DNA from: UMGS2069 sp900557585
GTDB taxonomy: Bacteria > Bacillota > Clostridia > Christensenellales > UBA1242
Reading direction: 5' to 3'
NCBI GenBank assembly: GCA_902476355.1
Contig: CABSCS010000006.1
Span: 1-64,000, forward strand
DNA length: 64,000 nucleotides
In this document: positions 42,740 to 51,811 of the stretch, in pieces
How the letters are laid out: each line of letters starts with the position of its first letter
Numbering within the stretch: the stretch's first letter is position 1
Notes under the pieces: model-generated
Seen by the model: the letters and a program-made list of their open reading frames with translations, nothing else
Database searches by the model: none
What the model was told of the DNA's origin: nothing
Translations under genes and position numbers: made by a program

Positions 42740-44278
42740 ATGGCTCAAAAAGAAAAATCACAATTTGAAATTGCTGAAAATGAGAAAAAAGAGGCTCTTT
42801 TGCAAACCAAAAAAGAACAAAAAAACGCAAAAGAGCAGATTTTGCGTGCAAAAAAAGAGCAAAAAATCGCTAAAAAACAAGAACAAAAAGCGCAAAACGC
42901 AAAAAAACGTGCAAGAAAAGCAAGAATAAAAGAACTTTTAAAAGCAAGAAAGCAAAGAGACAAAGAACAACGCAAAGAGCAAGAAGAAAAAATTCGAGCA
43001 ATGGAGCAACGCGGAAAATTTGCAAGTTGGTTTCGCCTTGATAATGCAGCATCAATCTATCCAAGTGCAACCGACCGCGATTGGAACTTTGTATATCGCA
43101 TTGCCGTTACAATGAAAAATGAGGTTGACAAACACATTTTGCAAAAAGCACTTGACGACATTTTGCCACGCTTTCCAACCTTTAATGTGAAACTTTGCCA
43201 TGGCTTTTTTTGGAACTATTATGAACCAAACTTTTCACATCTTGAAATTGAAGAAGAAAAATATTTTCCTTGCCAACCATTCAACTTGTCAGACTCTAAC
43301 GGATTTTTGATTCGTGTTTTATATTCAAAATATCGCATTTCATTTGAAGTGTTCCACGCAATTTGTGATGGTCGTGGCGCACTATTTTTCATGAACAGTT
43401 TAATTGCAAGATATGTTGAACTTTGCGGAACAAAAATTTCGTCTTTTGACGGCTGTGCAAGTTATCTTGATGTTCCAACCGACGAGGAAATGGAAGACAG
43501 TTTCTTTAAAAACACAACAAACGAAAAATTGAAACGTCCAAAAGAAAAAAGTGCATATAAAATTAAAGGAACAATGCTTCCCGCAGGAATGGTTTCTTCA
43601 ACCGAGGGAATCATGAGCGTTTCGGCGCTGAAAGAAGTTGCAAAAAAGTATAATGCAACAATTTCAGTTTTCTTGGCTTCGGTGATTGGATATCAGATTT
43701 ATAAAAAACAAACAACATATAAAAAACCAACAAAAATCTCGGTTCCAATTGACCTTCGTTCACGCTATAACAGCAAAAGTTTGCGTAACTTTTCGTCATA
43801 TGTGAATGTTCCTATTGAGGGAGAAAATCTTTCGTTTGAAGATGTGATTGAAATTTTCCAAAAAGAACTTAAAAATGTTGACAACAAAATGCTTCAAGCA
43901 AACATAAACGCAAACGTGAAAGTTCAAAAGAACTTTTTTGTAAAAATTATGCCACTTTTCATCAAAAATCCAGTTTTAAAACTGTGCTTTAACTATATGG
44001 GCGAAAACTTGCAAACTCTTGCACTTTCAAACATTGGAAAAGTTGTTTGCCCGAAAGAGTTTGATGACTTTGTTGAAAGTTACACTTTCAATCTTGGCAG
44101 AAGCATGTATAATCAAAAAAGCATTGGCGTTGTTTCTTTTGGCGACAAACTTTCAATTTGCATTTCATCTAAAATTGCAGAAAATGAAACCGAAAGAGAC
44201 ATTTTCAGAATGCTTTCAGACTTTGGGCTTGACATTGAAGTTTTCAGCAACAGGAGGGATATGTATGGAAGAAAATAG
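42740..44278 (+). CDS. Condensation-type/alcohol acetyltransferase-like protein
   Basis: 512 residues. A ~95-residue highly charged Lys/Gln/Glu-rich N-terminal coiled coil precedes a chloramphenicol-acetyltransferase-fold domain of the condensation/alcohol O-acetyltransferase superfamily. The catalytic HxxxDG is present as VFHAICDGRGAL (about residue 205), with a second half containing KISVPIDLRSRYNSKSLRNF (family VPVNLRxxFxSxTxRNF). Substrates of the bacterial group are unknown. The start at 42740 has AGGCGA upstream; the in-frame ATG at 42722 is close to the promoter. It overlaps the DUF6320 gene by 14 nt, and the two families are commonly adjacent in Clostridia. Confidence 0.72.
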   Translation: MAQKEKSQFEIAENEKKEALLQTKKEQKNAKEQILRAKKEQKIAKKQEQKAQNAKKRARKARIKELLKARKQRDKEQRKEQEEKIRAMEQRGKFASWFRLDNAASIYPSATDRDWNFVYRIAVTMKNEVDKHILQKALDDILPRFPTFNVKLCHGFFWNYYEPNFSHLEIEEEKYFPCQPFNLSDSNGFLIRVLYSKYRISFEVFHAICDGRGALFFMNSLIARYVELCGTKISSFDGCASYLDVPTDEEMEDSFFKNTTNEKLKRPKEKSAYKIKGTMLPAGMVSSTEGIMSVSALKEVAKKYNATISVFLASVIGYQIYKKQTTYKKPTKISVPIDLRSRYNSKSLRNFSSYVNVPIEGENLSFEDVIEIFQKELKNVDNKMLQANINANVKVQKNFFVKIMPLFIKNPVLKLCFNYMGENLQTLALSNIGKVVCPKEFDDFVESYTFNLGRSMYNQKSIGVVSFGDKLSICISSKIAENETERDIFRMLSDFGLDIEVFSNRRDMYGRK

Positions 44279-44969
44279 ATATTGTTCAAGTTGCAAAGTT
44301 CATGTTAGCAGTGACCTTTCAAACTGTCCGCTTTGTGGGAAATATGTTCTTTCTTCCGGCGAAAAAATTAAAGAGAACAAATACACTTATCCGCTTTACA
44401 GTTTCAAAAACTTTCAGAACATAAAGTGGTATAACATCACAAGAGGAATGTTCTGGATCACGGCAATCATTTGCCTTATTGTGAATTTGATTTTTCCAAC
44501 AAAACCATATTGGTATCCATATGTTTTGGCACTTCTTATCATGGTTTTCCATGTGTTCATTGAGCCACTGAAAGTGAAGGTTAGCCAGTATATTAAAGAA
44601 CTTACAATAATGAGCATTGTGGTTTCGCTTTTCTTGATTTTTATTGATGCCTATAACTTTTACACTTTGTCAACAAAGTTTGGCTGGGCACTTGGTTATG
44701 CGGGGCCAGGAATCATGACTGCGTCGGTGATAACTTCGGGCATAATTTGCCTTTGTTCAAGAAAATATGAAAACGAACTTCTTCGAAGCGTAAGTTTTCT
44801 TGCAATTTTCAGTGTTGTATATTTTCTTGTAATGTTCATTTGGTTCAAAAATCTTCCACTTTGGCCAAGCCTTGCTTTCATGTGCGTTTCACTTTTGGCT
44901 GTTGCTGTTTTGGAACTTTTCAAACGAAACAAATTGATAAAGGAACTTCAAAAAGAATTTCACATTTAA
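44265..44969 (+). CDS. DUF6320-type membrane protein with N-terminal zinc ribbon
   Basis: 234 residues. An N-terminal zinc-ribbon-like CSSCKVHVSSDLSNCPLCG is followed by a linker and about six hydrophobic helices, ending in a basic tail. This matches the plan of DUF6320 proteins, which often follow an alcohol acetyltransferase-like gene, as here. The ribosome site AGGAGGG lies inside the 3' end of the upstream gene and the start overlaps it by 14 nt. It may provide a membrane platform or the acceptor for the acetyltransferase; that is inference. Confidence 0.7.
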   Translation: MEENRYCSSCKVHVSSDLSNCPLCGKYVLSSGEKIKENKYTYPLYSFKNFQNIKWYNITRGMFWITAIICLIVNLIFPTKPYWYPYVLALLIMVFHVFIEPLKVKVSQYIKELTIMSIVVSLFLIFIDAYNFYTLSTKFGWALGYAGPGIMTASVITSGIICLCSRKYENELLRSVSFLAIFSVVYFLVMFIWFKNLPLWPSLAFMCVSLLAVAVLELFKRNKLIKELQKEFHI

Positions 44970-44982
44970 TGGAGAAAAAAAG

Positions 44983-47109
44983 ATGAATTTTAGAGAAAGC
45001 GTTTTGGCTGTTTTTGAAAACAGCAAGCAAAAATATCTCGAATTTGACGAAATTGCAAAGCGTCTTGGTTTGACCCGCGGGTTTGACAAACAAGCACTTG
45101 CGTCAATGTTGAATGAACTTGTCCGCAATGACGAGATTGTTTTCACCAAGCGCAATAAATACACTTTGCCAGAAAATTCTGGAGCAGTCAAGGCAAAAAT
45201 TTTGGCAAACCCAAATGGCTATGCCTTTGCAAGACCGGTTGCTGGGGGAGACGACATTTTCATCAGCGAAAGAAATCTTAATGGAGCGGCCCATGGAGAC
45301 ACTGTTTTGGTGAAAACCGAAGCGAAGAAACGTGGACAAATCTATAGGGGCAAAGGTGCACAAAACGCAAGAGGCAGGGCAGAGGGCTCGGTTATCAAAA
45401 TTCTTGGAACAATCACTCCAACAAGCGGTGGCGCAATTGTTGTTCCAGATGACCAACGTTTTGCAGACAGCATTTTTGTTCCAGTAAACAAACTTGGTGG
45501 GGCTAGTGGCGTTTCAAAAGTTGTGTTGAAAATTGATGAATATCCAAGCCGAACAAGAATGAGCCAAGGCGAAGTTGTTGAAGTTCTTGGTGACCCAAAA
45601 AGTTTCAAAGTTACAACTCTTTCAATGATTCGTTCTTTTGGGCTTATTGAAGATTTTCCGGAAGATGTTGTGAAAGAGGCAGATGAAAAAAATGTGCCAG
45701 TTTCAGAAGAAATGATAAAGGGCAGAAAAGATTTCAGAAACGAACTTACAATCACCATTGATGGTGAAGATGCCCGTGACTTTGACGATGCAATTTCACT
45801 TTCAATGAAAGGCGACATTTATGTTTTGAAAGTTCACATTGCCGATGTTTCAAACTATGTCACAGAAAATTCTGCGCTTGATAAAGAGGCTTTCCGCCGT
45901 GGAACCAGTGTATATTTTCCAGACTATGTTTTGCCAATGCTTCCAAAAACTTTGTCAAACGGAATCTGCTCGCTCAACCCAGAAGAAGATCGCCTTACAA
46001 TGAGTGTTACAATGCAGTTTGACAAAACTGGTAACATTTTGGACTATAACATTTGCGAGGGCGTTATCAGGTCGGACTATCGCATGACCTATACAAAGGT
46101 TACAAAGATTTTTAACGGCGACCAAGAACTTCGCAAACAATATGCAAAAATTGTGCCAATGCTTGAAAACATGGCAACACTTGCAAAACTTCTTTTAAAG
46201 CGTCGTGATGATGCGGGTCAACTTGATTTTGATTTGCCAGAGGCACAAATCAATGTTGATGAGGAAGGAAAGATCACTGAAATTATCAAAAAACCAAGAA
46301 ATCTCAGTGACAGACTTATTGAACAATTCATGGTTATTACAAACGAGGTTGTTGCTCGTCATGCAAAACACATGGGGCTTCCTTTTGTTTATCGTGTTCA
46401 CGAAGAGCCAACTTTTGAAAGAGTGAAGGCCTTTAAAACTTTTGTTTCAAGTTTTGGTCTTAAACTTGAAGCAGGAAACAATGGAAGCGAACCAAAAGAT
46501 TTTCAAAAACTTTTAAACGAAATCAAGGGCACACCTCAAAGTGAACCAATTTCAAAAATAATGCTTCGAAGCATGCAAAAGGCTCGTTATGACAGCCAAC
46601 CTCTTGGACACTTTGGTCTTGCTCTTAAAGACTATTGTCACTTTACTTCTCCAATCAGAAGATATCCAGACCTTACAATTCATCGTATTTTGAAATATAT
46701 GCTTCATGGCGAAATGACTCCAAACAAAACCAAAGTTCTTGAAAGTTTTGTGAATGAAGCAAGCGAACAATCTTCTCTCACCGAGCGCATTGCCGACGAG
46801 GCTGAAAGAGCGGTTGACGATTTGAAAAAGGCCGAATATATGTCTGAAAGAATTGGCGAGGTTTATGAAGGCAAAATCAGTTCGGTTCTTGAATCTGGAA
46901 TTTTTGTTGAACTTGACAACACAATTGAAGGATTTGTTTATATAGAGTCGCTTCCAGATGACCATTATATTTTCGACCAAACAAGATATATGCTTGTTGG
47001 AAAACGCAATCGTTTTTCAATTGGCGAAAAGGTTACTGTAAGGGTTGACAGTGTTGACATTAACACTCGTCACATTGATTTTGTTTTGACAAACGAAAAA
47101 GTGAAATAA
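44983..47109 (+). CDS. rnr: Ribonuclease R
   Basis: 3'-5' processive exoribonuclease (708 residues) able to degrade structured RNA, and a partner of tmRNA/SmpB in non-stop mRNA decay. Order: N-terminal winged-helix (to ~65), two cold-shock-like domains, RNB catalytic domain with DGEDARDFDDAIS (about 258-270) and the HFTSPIRRYPDLTIHR motif, C-terminal S1 domain (about 620-700). Its position just upstream of smpB-ssrA is the standard rnr-smpB-ssrA order of Bacillota. The ribosome site TGGAG precedes the ATG. Confidence 0.95.
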   Translation: MNFRESVLAVFENSKQKYLEFDEIAKRLGLTRGFDKQALASMLNELVRNDEIVFTKRNKYTLPENSGAVKAKILANPNGYAFARPVAGGDDIFISERNLNGAAHGDTVLVKTEAKKRGQIYRGKGAQNARGRAEGSVIKILGTITPTSGGAIVVPDDQRFADSIFVPVNKLGGASGVSKVVLKIDEYPSRTRMSQGEVVEVLGDPKSFKVTTLSMIRSFGLIEDFPEDVVKEADEKNVPVSEEMIKGRKDFRNELTITIDGEDARDFDDAISLSMKGDIYVLKVHIADVSNYVTENSALDKEAFRRGTSVYFPDYVLPMLPKTLSNGICSLNPEEDRLTMSVTMQFDKTGNILDYNICEGVIRSDYRMTYTKVTKIFNGDQELRKQYAKIVPMLENMATLAKLLLKRRDDAGQLDFDLPEAQINVDEEGKITEIIKKPRNLSDRLIEQFMVITNEVVARHAKHMGLPFVYRVHEEPTFERVKAFKTFVSSFGLKLEAGNNGSEPKDFQKLLNEIKGTPQSEPISKIMLRSMQKARYDSQPLGHFGLALKDYCHFTSPIRRYPDLTIHRILKYMLHGEMTPNKTKVLESFVNEASEQSSLTERIADEAERAVDDLKKAEYMSERIGEVYEGKISSVLESGIFVELDNTIEGFVYIESLPDDHYIFDQTRYMLVGKRNRFSIGEKVTVRVDSVDINTRHIDFVLTNEKVK

Positions 47110-47114
47110 TACCG

Positions 47115-47180
47115 AAAAAACGCAAATTTTTGGTTTTTTATCCCTGAAAAGGCTAAAAAATTGCGTTTTTTTAGATTTTT
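47115..47180 (+). terminator. Probable terminator with long loop after rnr
   Basis: AAAAAACGCAA / TTGCGTTTTTT (47115-47125, 47161-47171) with a 35-nt loop and T-rich tail. Confidence 0.5.
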
Positions 47181-47194
47181 TTTCAAAAACCATC

Positions 47195-47223
47195 TTGAAA
47201 ATCAAAAATTACTATGTTATAAT
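47195..47223 (+). promoter_or_regulatory. Promoter of smpB-ssrA
   Basis: TTGAAA (47195-47200), a 17-nt spacer ending in TGT, TATAAT (47218-47223). Confidence 0.75.
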
Positions 47224-47235
47224 CTAGGAGCAAAT

Positions 47236-47679
47236 ATGAAAGAGATAGCGACAAATAGAAAAGCGAACTTTGAATATTTTATTGAAGACACATTCGAATG
47301 TGGCATTGTTCTTTCGGGAAGTGAGGTCAAGTCGCTTCGAGCAGGGCATCTTAACATTTCAGACAGTTATGGTGTTGTTCGAAACGGTGAAGTGTTCCTT
47401 TTGAACGCAAACATTCCTTGCTATAAAAACACTGCAAGTTTCAAGGAAGATGAGAAAAGAACACGCAAATTATTGCTTCACAAGTCAGAAATTGCGAAAA
47501 TTGAACGCAAAGTGAAAAACGAAAGTTACACTTTGGTTCCGCTTAAAGCATATTTCAAAGATGGTTTTGTAAAAGTTCTTTTGGCTCTTGCAAAAGGAAA
47601 ACATCTTTACGACAAGAAGCAATCACTGAAAGAAAAGACAATTGCCAAAGACACAATGCGTGCTTTGAAAGATATCTAG
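47236..47679 (+). CDS. smpB: SsrA-binding protein SmpB
   Basis: 147-residue partner of tmRNA in ribosome rescue. Family blocks: IATNRKANFEYFIEDTFECGI, LSGSEVKSLRAGHLNISDSY, RTRKLLLHKSEI, LVPLKAYFKDGFVKVLLALAKGK and a basic C-terminal tail (KKQSLKEKTIAKDTMRAL) that enters the mRNA channel. The start at 47236 follows TAGGAG by 6 nt; the upstream in-frame ATG overlaps the promoter. ssrA begins 20 nt after the stop. Confidence 0.96.
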   Translation: MKEIATNRKANFEYFIEDTFECGIVLSGSEVKSLRAGHLNISDSYGVVRNGEVFLLNANIPCYKNTASFKEDEKRTRKLLLHKSEIAKIERKVKNESYTLVPLKAYFKDGFVKVLLALAKGKHLYDKKQSLKEKTIAKDTMRALKDI

Positions 47680-47699
47680 TTCCCGGGGCAACCCCACAT

Positions 47700-48050
47700 G
47701 GGGGCGTTCTGGTTTCGACAGGTTATATTTGTAAATGTTATAAGCGTACAGGATTATACTGAATCCTAAAATCGGTAAAACAAATAAATGACAACGATTT
47801 AGTTGCAATGGCTGCCTAGTTCAGCCACGGGTGCTACAAAAGGTTGACTGGTTTGTAGGCTTGTTAAAGTAAAGTCAAGCGAAACTTTCTTTTTCAAGAT
47901 TGGGAAAGTTTTTTAAAATAAATTTTGATAGTCAAAAAACATTTTGTCTGTTTCATGTTCATGGCGAAATCCTTTGAAATTGACTTTTGTACGGAGAAGG
48001 GCATTTATGGATTTTCTTGGACGCGAGTTCGACTCTCGCCGCCTCCACCA
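47700..48050 (+). ncRNA. ssrA: Transfer-messenger RNA
   Basis: A 351-nt one-piece tmRNA. The 5' end GGGGGCG pairs with the 3' CGCCTCC before A-CCA (48048-48050), and the characteristic GTTCTGGTTTCGACAGG follows the 5' end. The T-arm is GAGTTCGACTCTC. The likely tag frame runs GTA 47775 to TAG 47817-47819, encoding VKQINDNDLVAMAA after the charged Ala; the resume codon is inferred from the preceding ATCG context, while the hydrophobic end AMAA fits a protease tag. Adjacent to smpB. No terminator is obvious before the next gene. Confidence 0.95.
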
Positions 48051-48082
48051 AATTTTTAAAAATGTTATAAGGAGTAAAAATT

Positions 48083-49039
48083 ATGTCACCATTCCAAATT
48101 GTAGCAATTGTTATCCTTGGTCTTGGAGTATTAACCGCACTTGGATTTACAGTTGCATTTATTGTTGTTTCTTGTGCAAAAGAAAAAACCGAGAACAATA
48201 ATGAAGATTCTTTAAACTCACAAAAAGAAGAAATCAACGAAATCGACCTTGATCAAATGCTTGCAAAACTTGATGAGGCTTCAAAGAACAAAGAAAAGGA
48301 AGAAGAAAAACAAGCCGAAGAAGAAAAGGTTGAGGAACCAATTGCAGAGCCTGTTATAATTGAACCAGCCACAGAAGAAGCAAAAGAAGAGCCAGCAGAA
48401 GAAAAGGTTGAAGAGGTTGTTGAACCAGTTGTTGTTGAAGACAAGAAAGAAGAGAAACCTGCTGTTGACGCTTCTAAGGTTATCATCAACATCTATGGCG
48501 CAGATGCACAAAAGGAAGAAGAAAAAGAAGAAACTCCTGTTGCCATAGAAGAAACAAAAGAAGTTCCAGCAGACCACACTGGCCCAGAATTCGATTATAG
48601 AATTCGTCTTGAAAAAATTAAAGAAAGCCAGGCAAAAATCGACCGCGACCTTGACAAAACATCTCGTGCAATTTTGAAATATGAAAGAACCATTCGCAGA
48701 ATGGAAAGAAATCAAAAAATGCTTGATCGTCGTGCTTTGGAACTTACAAACCTTAACCTTTTGATGTATTCTGTAACCGACATTAAAAATGTTGATGCAG
48801 AGAAAAAAGCACGTCAAGAAGAACTTACAGCACACATTGCAGAACTTAAAGCAAGCATTCAAGATGCACAGGAATATATCGAAGCAAACCGCGAGAAATA
48901 TGAAAGCAACTTGAAACTTAAAGACTATCTTGTTCACGAACAAACAAGATATGCCGACGAAGTTAAAGAACTTGAAGCATTGATCGCCGCTGGAAAATTC
49001 TTTGATGATGGAACCGAAACTGTTGGTGACAATCAATAA
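48083..49039 (+). CDS. Membrane-anchored acidic coiled-coil protein, unknown
   Basis: 318 residues. One N-terminal membrane helix (about residues 6-30, with a Cys near its end) is followed by a ~130-residue Glu/Lys/Pro/Val-rich disordered acidic stretch and a C-terminal ~140-residue coiled-coil domain (RIRLEKIKESQAKIDRDLDKTSR, ERTIRRMERNQKMLDRRALEL). No family recognised; the topology (N-out, C-in or a secreted anchor) is unclear. The ribosome site AAGGAG precedes the ATG, 33 nt after the tmRNA end. A terminator follows. Confidence 0.75.
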   Translation: MSPFQIVAIVILGLGVLTALGFTVAFIVVSCAKEKTENNNEDSLNSQKEEINEIDLDQMLAKLDEASKNKEKEEEKQAEEEKVEEPIAEPVIIEPATEEAKEEPAEEKVEEVVEPVVVEDKKEEKPAVDASKVIINIYGADAQKEEEKEETPVAIEETKEVPADHTGPEFDYRIRLEKIKESQAKIDRDLDKTSRAILKYERTIRRMERNQKMLDRRALELTNLNLLMYSVTDIKNVDAEKKARQEELTAHIAELKASIQDAQEYIEANREKYESNLKLKDYLVHEQTRYADEVKELEALIAAGKFFDDGTETVGDNQ

Positions 49040-49045
49040 TAAATT

Positions 49046-49074
49046 TTAAAAGAGCCAATATGGCTCTTTTTTCT
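49046..49074 (+). terminator. Rho-independent terminator
   Basis: AAAAGAGCCA / TGGCTCTTTT (49048-49057, 49061-49070), short ATA loop, T run. Confidence 0.85.
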
Positions 49075-49116
49075 TTGTTTTTTTTTGCAAAAAGAACTTT
49101 GATTTTTTGTTTTTTA

Positions 49117-49145
49117 ATTGACAGTCTTCTCGCATGCTGGTATCA
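49117..49145 (+). promoter_or_regulatory. Promoter of UPF0104 gene
   Basis: TTGACA (49117-49122), a 17-nt spacer ending in TGG, TATCAT (49140-49145). Confidence 0.7.
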
Positions 49146-49164
49146 TTGAAAAGTAAGGTGAAAA

Positions 49165-50517
49165 ATGAGAAAGAAAAAACAACTTGAAAATGAGCAGTTG
49201 CACATGCCAGGTGTGAAAGAGGCTCCAACCGAGCCTGTTTTTTCTGACGAGCCAAAAGAAGAGGAAAACCAAATCAGTGAAGGTCAAATTTCACTTTTTG
49301 AAGACATTGAAAAAGATGCAATGATCGACGAAGCCCTTGCTCGTGAAAAACTTTCCGAAGCAATGGAAGGTGAAAAGCCAAAGAAAAAACGCAAAAGCAT
49401 CATCACAAACTTGATTTTCCTTGCAATCAACATTGGTGTTCTTGGTTTTATCATTTCTGCATGTTTGAAAGAAACTGACGGAATTTCCATCAAAGAGATT
49501 ATAAACACACAAGGAAATCGTCTTTGGTGGCTTGTTGTTGGGCTTGCACTTTTCTTTGTTGTGTTTATTGCAGACGCAATGATTTTCTTTTTCCTGATTC
49601 GAAAATCAACGGGGAAAAAGAGATTTTTGCTTTCCTATAAAGTTAGTGCGGTTGGAAAATATTTTGATATGATCACACCATTTTCTTTTGGTGGCCAACC
49701 ATCACAAATCTTGTCACTTACAAGGTCAAACGTTTCACCAGGAATTGCAACCAGCATTCCTATTATTAAACTTATCATTTATAATTTGGTGTACACTTTT
49801 ATTTTGATTTTGGTTTTCGTTTTTGGAATTCCATTTCTTCCAACAAGTTCTGCACTGAACGAACTTCTTTTAATTTTGTTCAAAATTTTTGCGGTTATCG
49901 GCATTGTTGTAACTGCTTTCACAAGCATTGTTTTCATTTTGGTTGGAAGTGGAAAAATTGTTGGTCGTTCGCTTGTCAGGGGCATTGTCAAAGTTGGCTA
50001 TGCTTTTCACATTGTTAAAGACTATCGAAAAAGTTATAACAAGATTATGCGCCAAGTTCTTGAATATCAGTCTTCAATCGCATATCTGAAAAAACACAAG
50101 GGAACTCTTGCAATTTGCGTTTTGTTTTGCTTGATTGAAATTTTTGCATATTTTGCAATTCCGTTCACTGTTGTAATGGCGTTTTCGTCAATTGAACTTG
50201 CAAGTGCAAAAGCAGTTTTCACTTTGCTTTGCATCTGCATTACAAAGTTCATCATTTGCCAAATGGCAGCAGTTGTAATTCCTCTTCCTGGTGGAACAGG
50301 AATGATGGAGTTTGCTTTCATTGCAATGTTTGGTGTTTCAACTTTGATTGGAAACAAATATATTGTTCTTGGTCTTCTTGCTTGGAGATTTTTGACATAT
50401 TATTTTCCAATTGTTCAAGGCTTTATCATTTCAACAACCGACAGCATTGTTGTCAGAGCAAAAAAAGAATTAAAAAAAGAAGAAAAAGTTGTTTCTTCAA
50501 CTGAAAAACTGCAATAA
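49165..50517 (+). CDS. UPF0104/LPG_synthase_TM family membrane protein
   Basis: 450 residues. A ~75-residue acidic cytoplasmic N-terminus, then a basic KPKKKRKS and about eight membrane helices. SAVGKYFDMITPFSFGGQPSQIL and VVIPLPGGTGMMEFAF are the conserved motifs of the UPF0104 flippase-like domain, which forms the membrane half of MprF (lysyl-phosphatidylglycerol flipping). The MprF synthase domain is absent, so a lipid-flipping or lipid-transport role is likely but the substrate is unknown. The long acidic N-terminus is unusual. The ribosome site AAGGTG precedes the ATG. Confidence 0.82.
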   Translation: MRKKKQLENEQLHMPGVKEAPTEPVFSDEPKEEENQISEGQISLFEDIEKDAMIDEALAREKLSEAMEGEKPKKKRKSIITNLIFLAINIGVLGFIISACLKETDGISIKEIINTQGNRLWWLVVGLALFFVVFIADAMIFFFLIRKSTGKKRFLLSYKVSAVGKYFDMITPFSFGGQPSQILSLTRSNVSPGIATSIPIIKLIIYNLVYTFILILVFVFGIPFLPTSSALNELLLILFKIFAVIGIVVTAFTSIVFILVGSGKIVGRSLVRGIVKVGYAFHIVKDYRKSYNKIMRQVLEYQSSIAYLKKHKGTLAICVLFCLIEIFAYFAIPFTVVMAFSSIELASAKAVFTLLCICITKFIICQMAAVVIPLPGGTGMMEFAFIAMFGVSTLIGNKYIVLGLLAWRFLTYYFPIVQGFIISTTDSIVVRAKKELKKEEKVVSSTEKLQ

Positions 50518-50555
50518 ACAATATAATTTTGCAAAATTTGACACAATAACTTTAA

Positions 50556-50598
50556 AATAACATGCAATGACAATTTCGTTGCATGTTATTATTATTTT
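50556..50598 (+). terminator. Hairpin between UPF0104 gene and AraM-like gene
   Basis: AATAACATGCAA / TTGCATGTTATT (50556-50567, 50579-50590), then ATTATTTT. It probably terminates the upstream gene; the extended -10-like TGTTATTAT of the next gene lies in its 3' arm. Confidence 0.55.
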
Positions 50599-51798
50599 GT
50601 GGAAAAAATGTTGCAAGAAAATTTTTTAAAGTGCGAGTGTGGTCTTGTTCACAGCGTAAGTGTGGAAAAGATAGAAATTTCACTTTGCGCTTTTTCTTGT
50701 GTCGCAGATTTTTTGAAAAAGAAAAAATATAAGAAGGTTTTGCTTTTTTGTGAAAGTGAAAATGAACTTGAAAATCAAATTCGTGAAAGTGGGATAGATG
50801 TTAAAAGTGTTATTCTTTCAAATTTACTTGCAACTGAATATTATGCAAAAAACATTAAAGAAGAAGAGGGAGAAGTTGTTGTTGCTTTTGGAAGAGAAGA
50901 ACTTATAAGCGTTGCAAAATATTATGCTTTCATGTGGCAGAAACAACTTGTGGTTTGTGCAAACAAAAATTTTGCAGATTTCACGTTTTCGTCTTTTGCT
51001 TGGCTTTTTGATGGAGTTCAATTTTGTTTTTATAAAACTGTGTGTCCAATTGCGATTTTTGCAGAAACCAAAGAAAAAGCAAACAAGTATCAGACATATT
51101 ATTTGTCATCAAAATTTTTAACCATGTTTGACAATGAATTTGCAAAATTGGTTTATAAAGAAGATGCTTGCCCAAGAATGCAAGATTTTTTGAAAAAGAC
51201 AATGAGTTTTTATGTTTCAAAAAACAATAAAATGCAACTTGAAGAGCGAAATGTTTGGACGCTTGTTCGTTTGGGTCTTGCCATGACATTTTTTGGGGAA
51301 ACAAAATATTTCTTTGGTGGCGACAAGGTTATTTGTGACATGTTGAAAAATTTACGAATTGATGCCGACTTTTTGGAACTTGAAACAATTGCACTGAAAC
51401 TTGCAATCAACAGTTATGCTTGCTTCATTAAAAATCCGCAAAACTATCATGTTGCAAACCTAAATTTGCAAATAAAACATGCTTCACGACTTCTTTCGGT
51501 TCCGCAAACTGAAATCATAAAGCGTTTGGCGAAGAATGAAATTTTAATGCCAAGTGAAAAAACAAGAACTTCTTTTTGCAATTTTCAACCATATTTGAAA
51601 AACTATTTTGATTTGACCATGTCTAAAATTTTCAAAATTCACACAACTTTTTGCCTTTCAGAAAATGTGCTTTCTAAAAATAATTTGAATGGAGAAATGG
51701 TTCAAAATGCATTTTCGGTTTGTGCATCGTTTTCCAAAAAGCCAACGCTTCTTTCTTTTGTTTTTGCCTATGGTTTTATGGATAAACTTTTTGAATAA
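50599..51798 (+). CDS. AraM/glycerol-1-phosphate dehydrogenase-like protein without metal ligands
   Basis: 399 residues aligning by eye with AraM-type iron-containing dehydrogenases: an N-terminal CECGLVHSVSVEKIEI (family CxCGxxH), a Rossmann-like half, FSSFAWLFDGVQ (family YASSVAALxxDGV) and LGLAMTFFGETKYFFGG (family GLAMxxxGxSRPASG). The nucleotide-binding GSGTxND is replaced by AFGREEL, and the metal-binding EHxxSH by DKVICDM, so catalysis looks lost. Starts GTG at 50599, six nt after a TATTAT box; an in-frame ATG at 50608 is the alternative. It is likely a pseudoenzyme; what it now does is unknown. Confidence 0.6.
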   Translation: MEKMLQENFLKCECGLVHSVSVEKIEISLCAFSCVADFLKKKKYKKVLLFCESENELENQIRESGIDVKSVILSNLLATEYYAKNIKEEEGEVVVAFGREELISVAKYYAFMWQKQLVVCANKNFADFTFSSFAWLFDGVQFCFYKTVCPIAIFAETKEKANKYQTYYLSSKFLTMFDNEFAKLVYKEDACPRMQDFLKKTMSFYVSKNNKMQLEERNVWTLVRLGLAMTFFGETKYFFGGDKVICDMLKNLRIDADFLELETIALKLAINSYACFIKNPQNYHVANLNLQIKHASRLLSVPQTEIIKRLAKNEILMPSEKTRTSFCNFQPYLKNYFDLTMSKIFKIHTTFCLSENVLSKNNLNGEMVQNAFSVCASFSKKPTLLSFVFAYGFMDKLFE

Positions 51799-51811
51799 AA
51801 ACTGACAATTT

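Noticed and set aside
48281..49036. Long minus-strand frame opposite the acidic coiled-coil protein
   Set aside because: A shadow of the Glu/Lys-rich plus-strand gene; the translation is dominated by Phe and Cys, and the plus frame has promoter-proximal and ribosome-site support.
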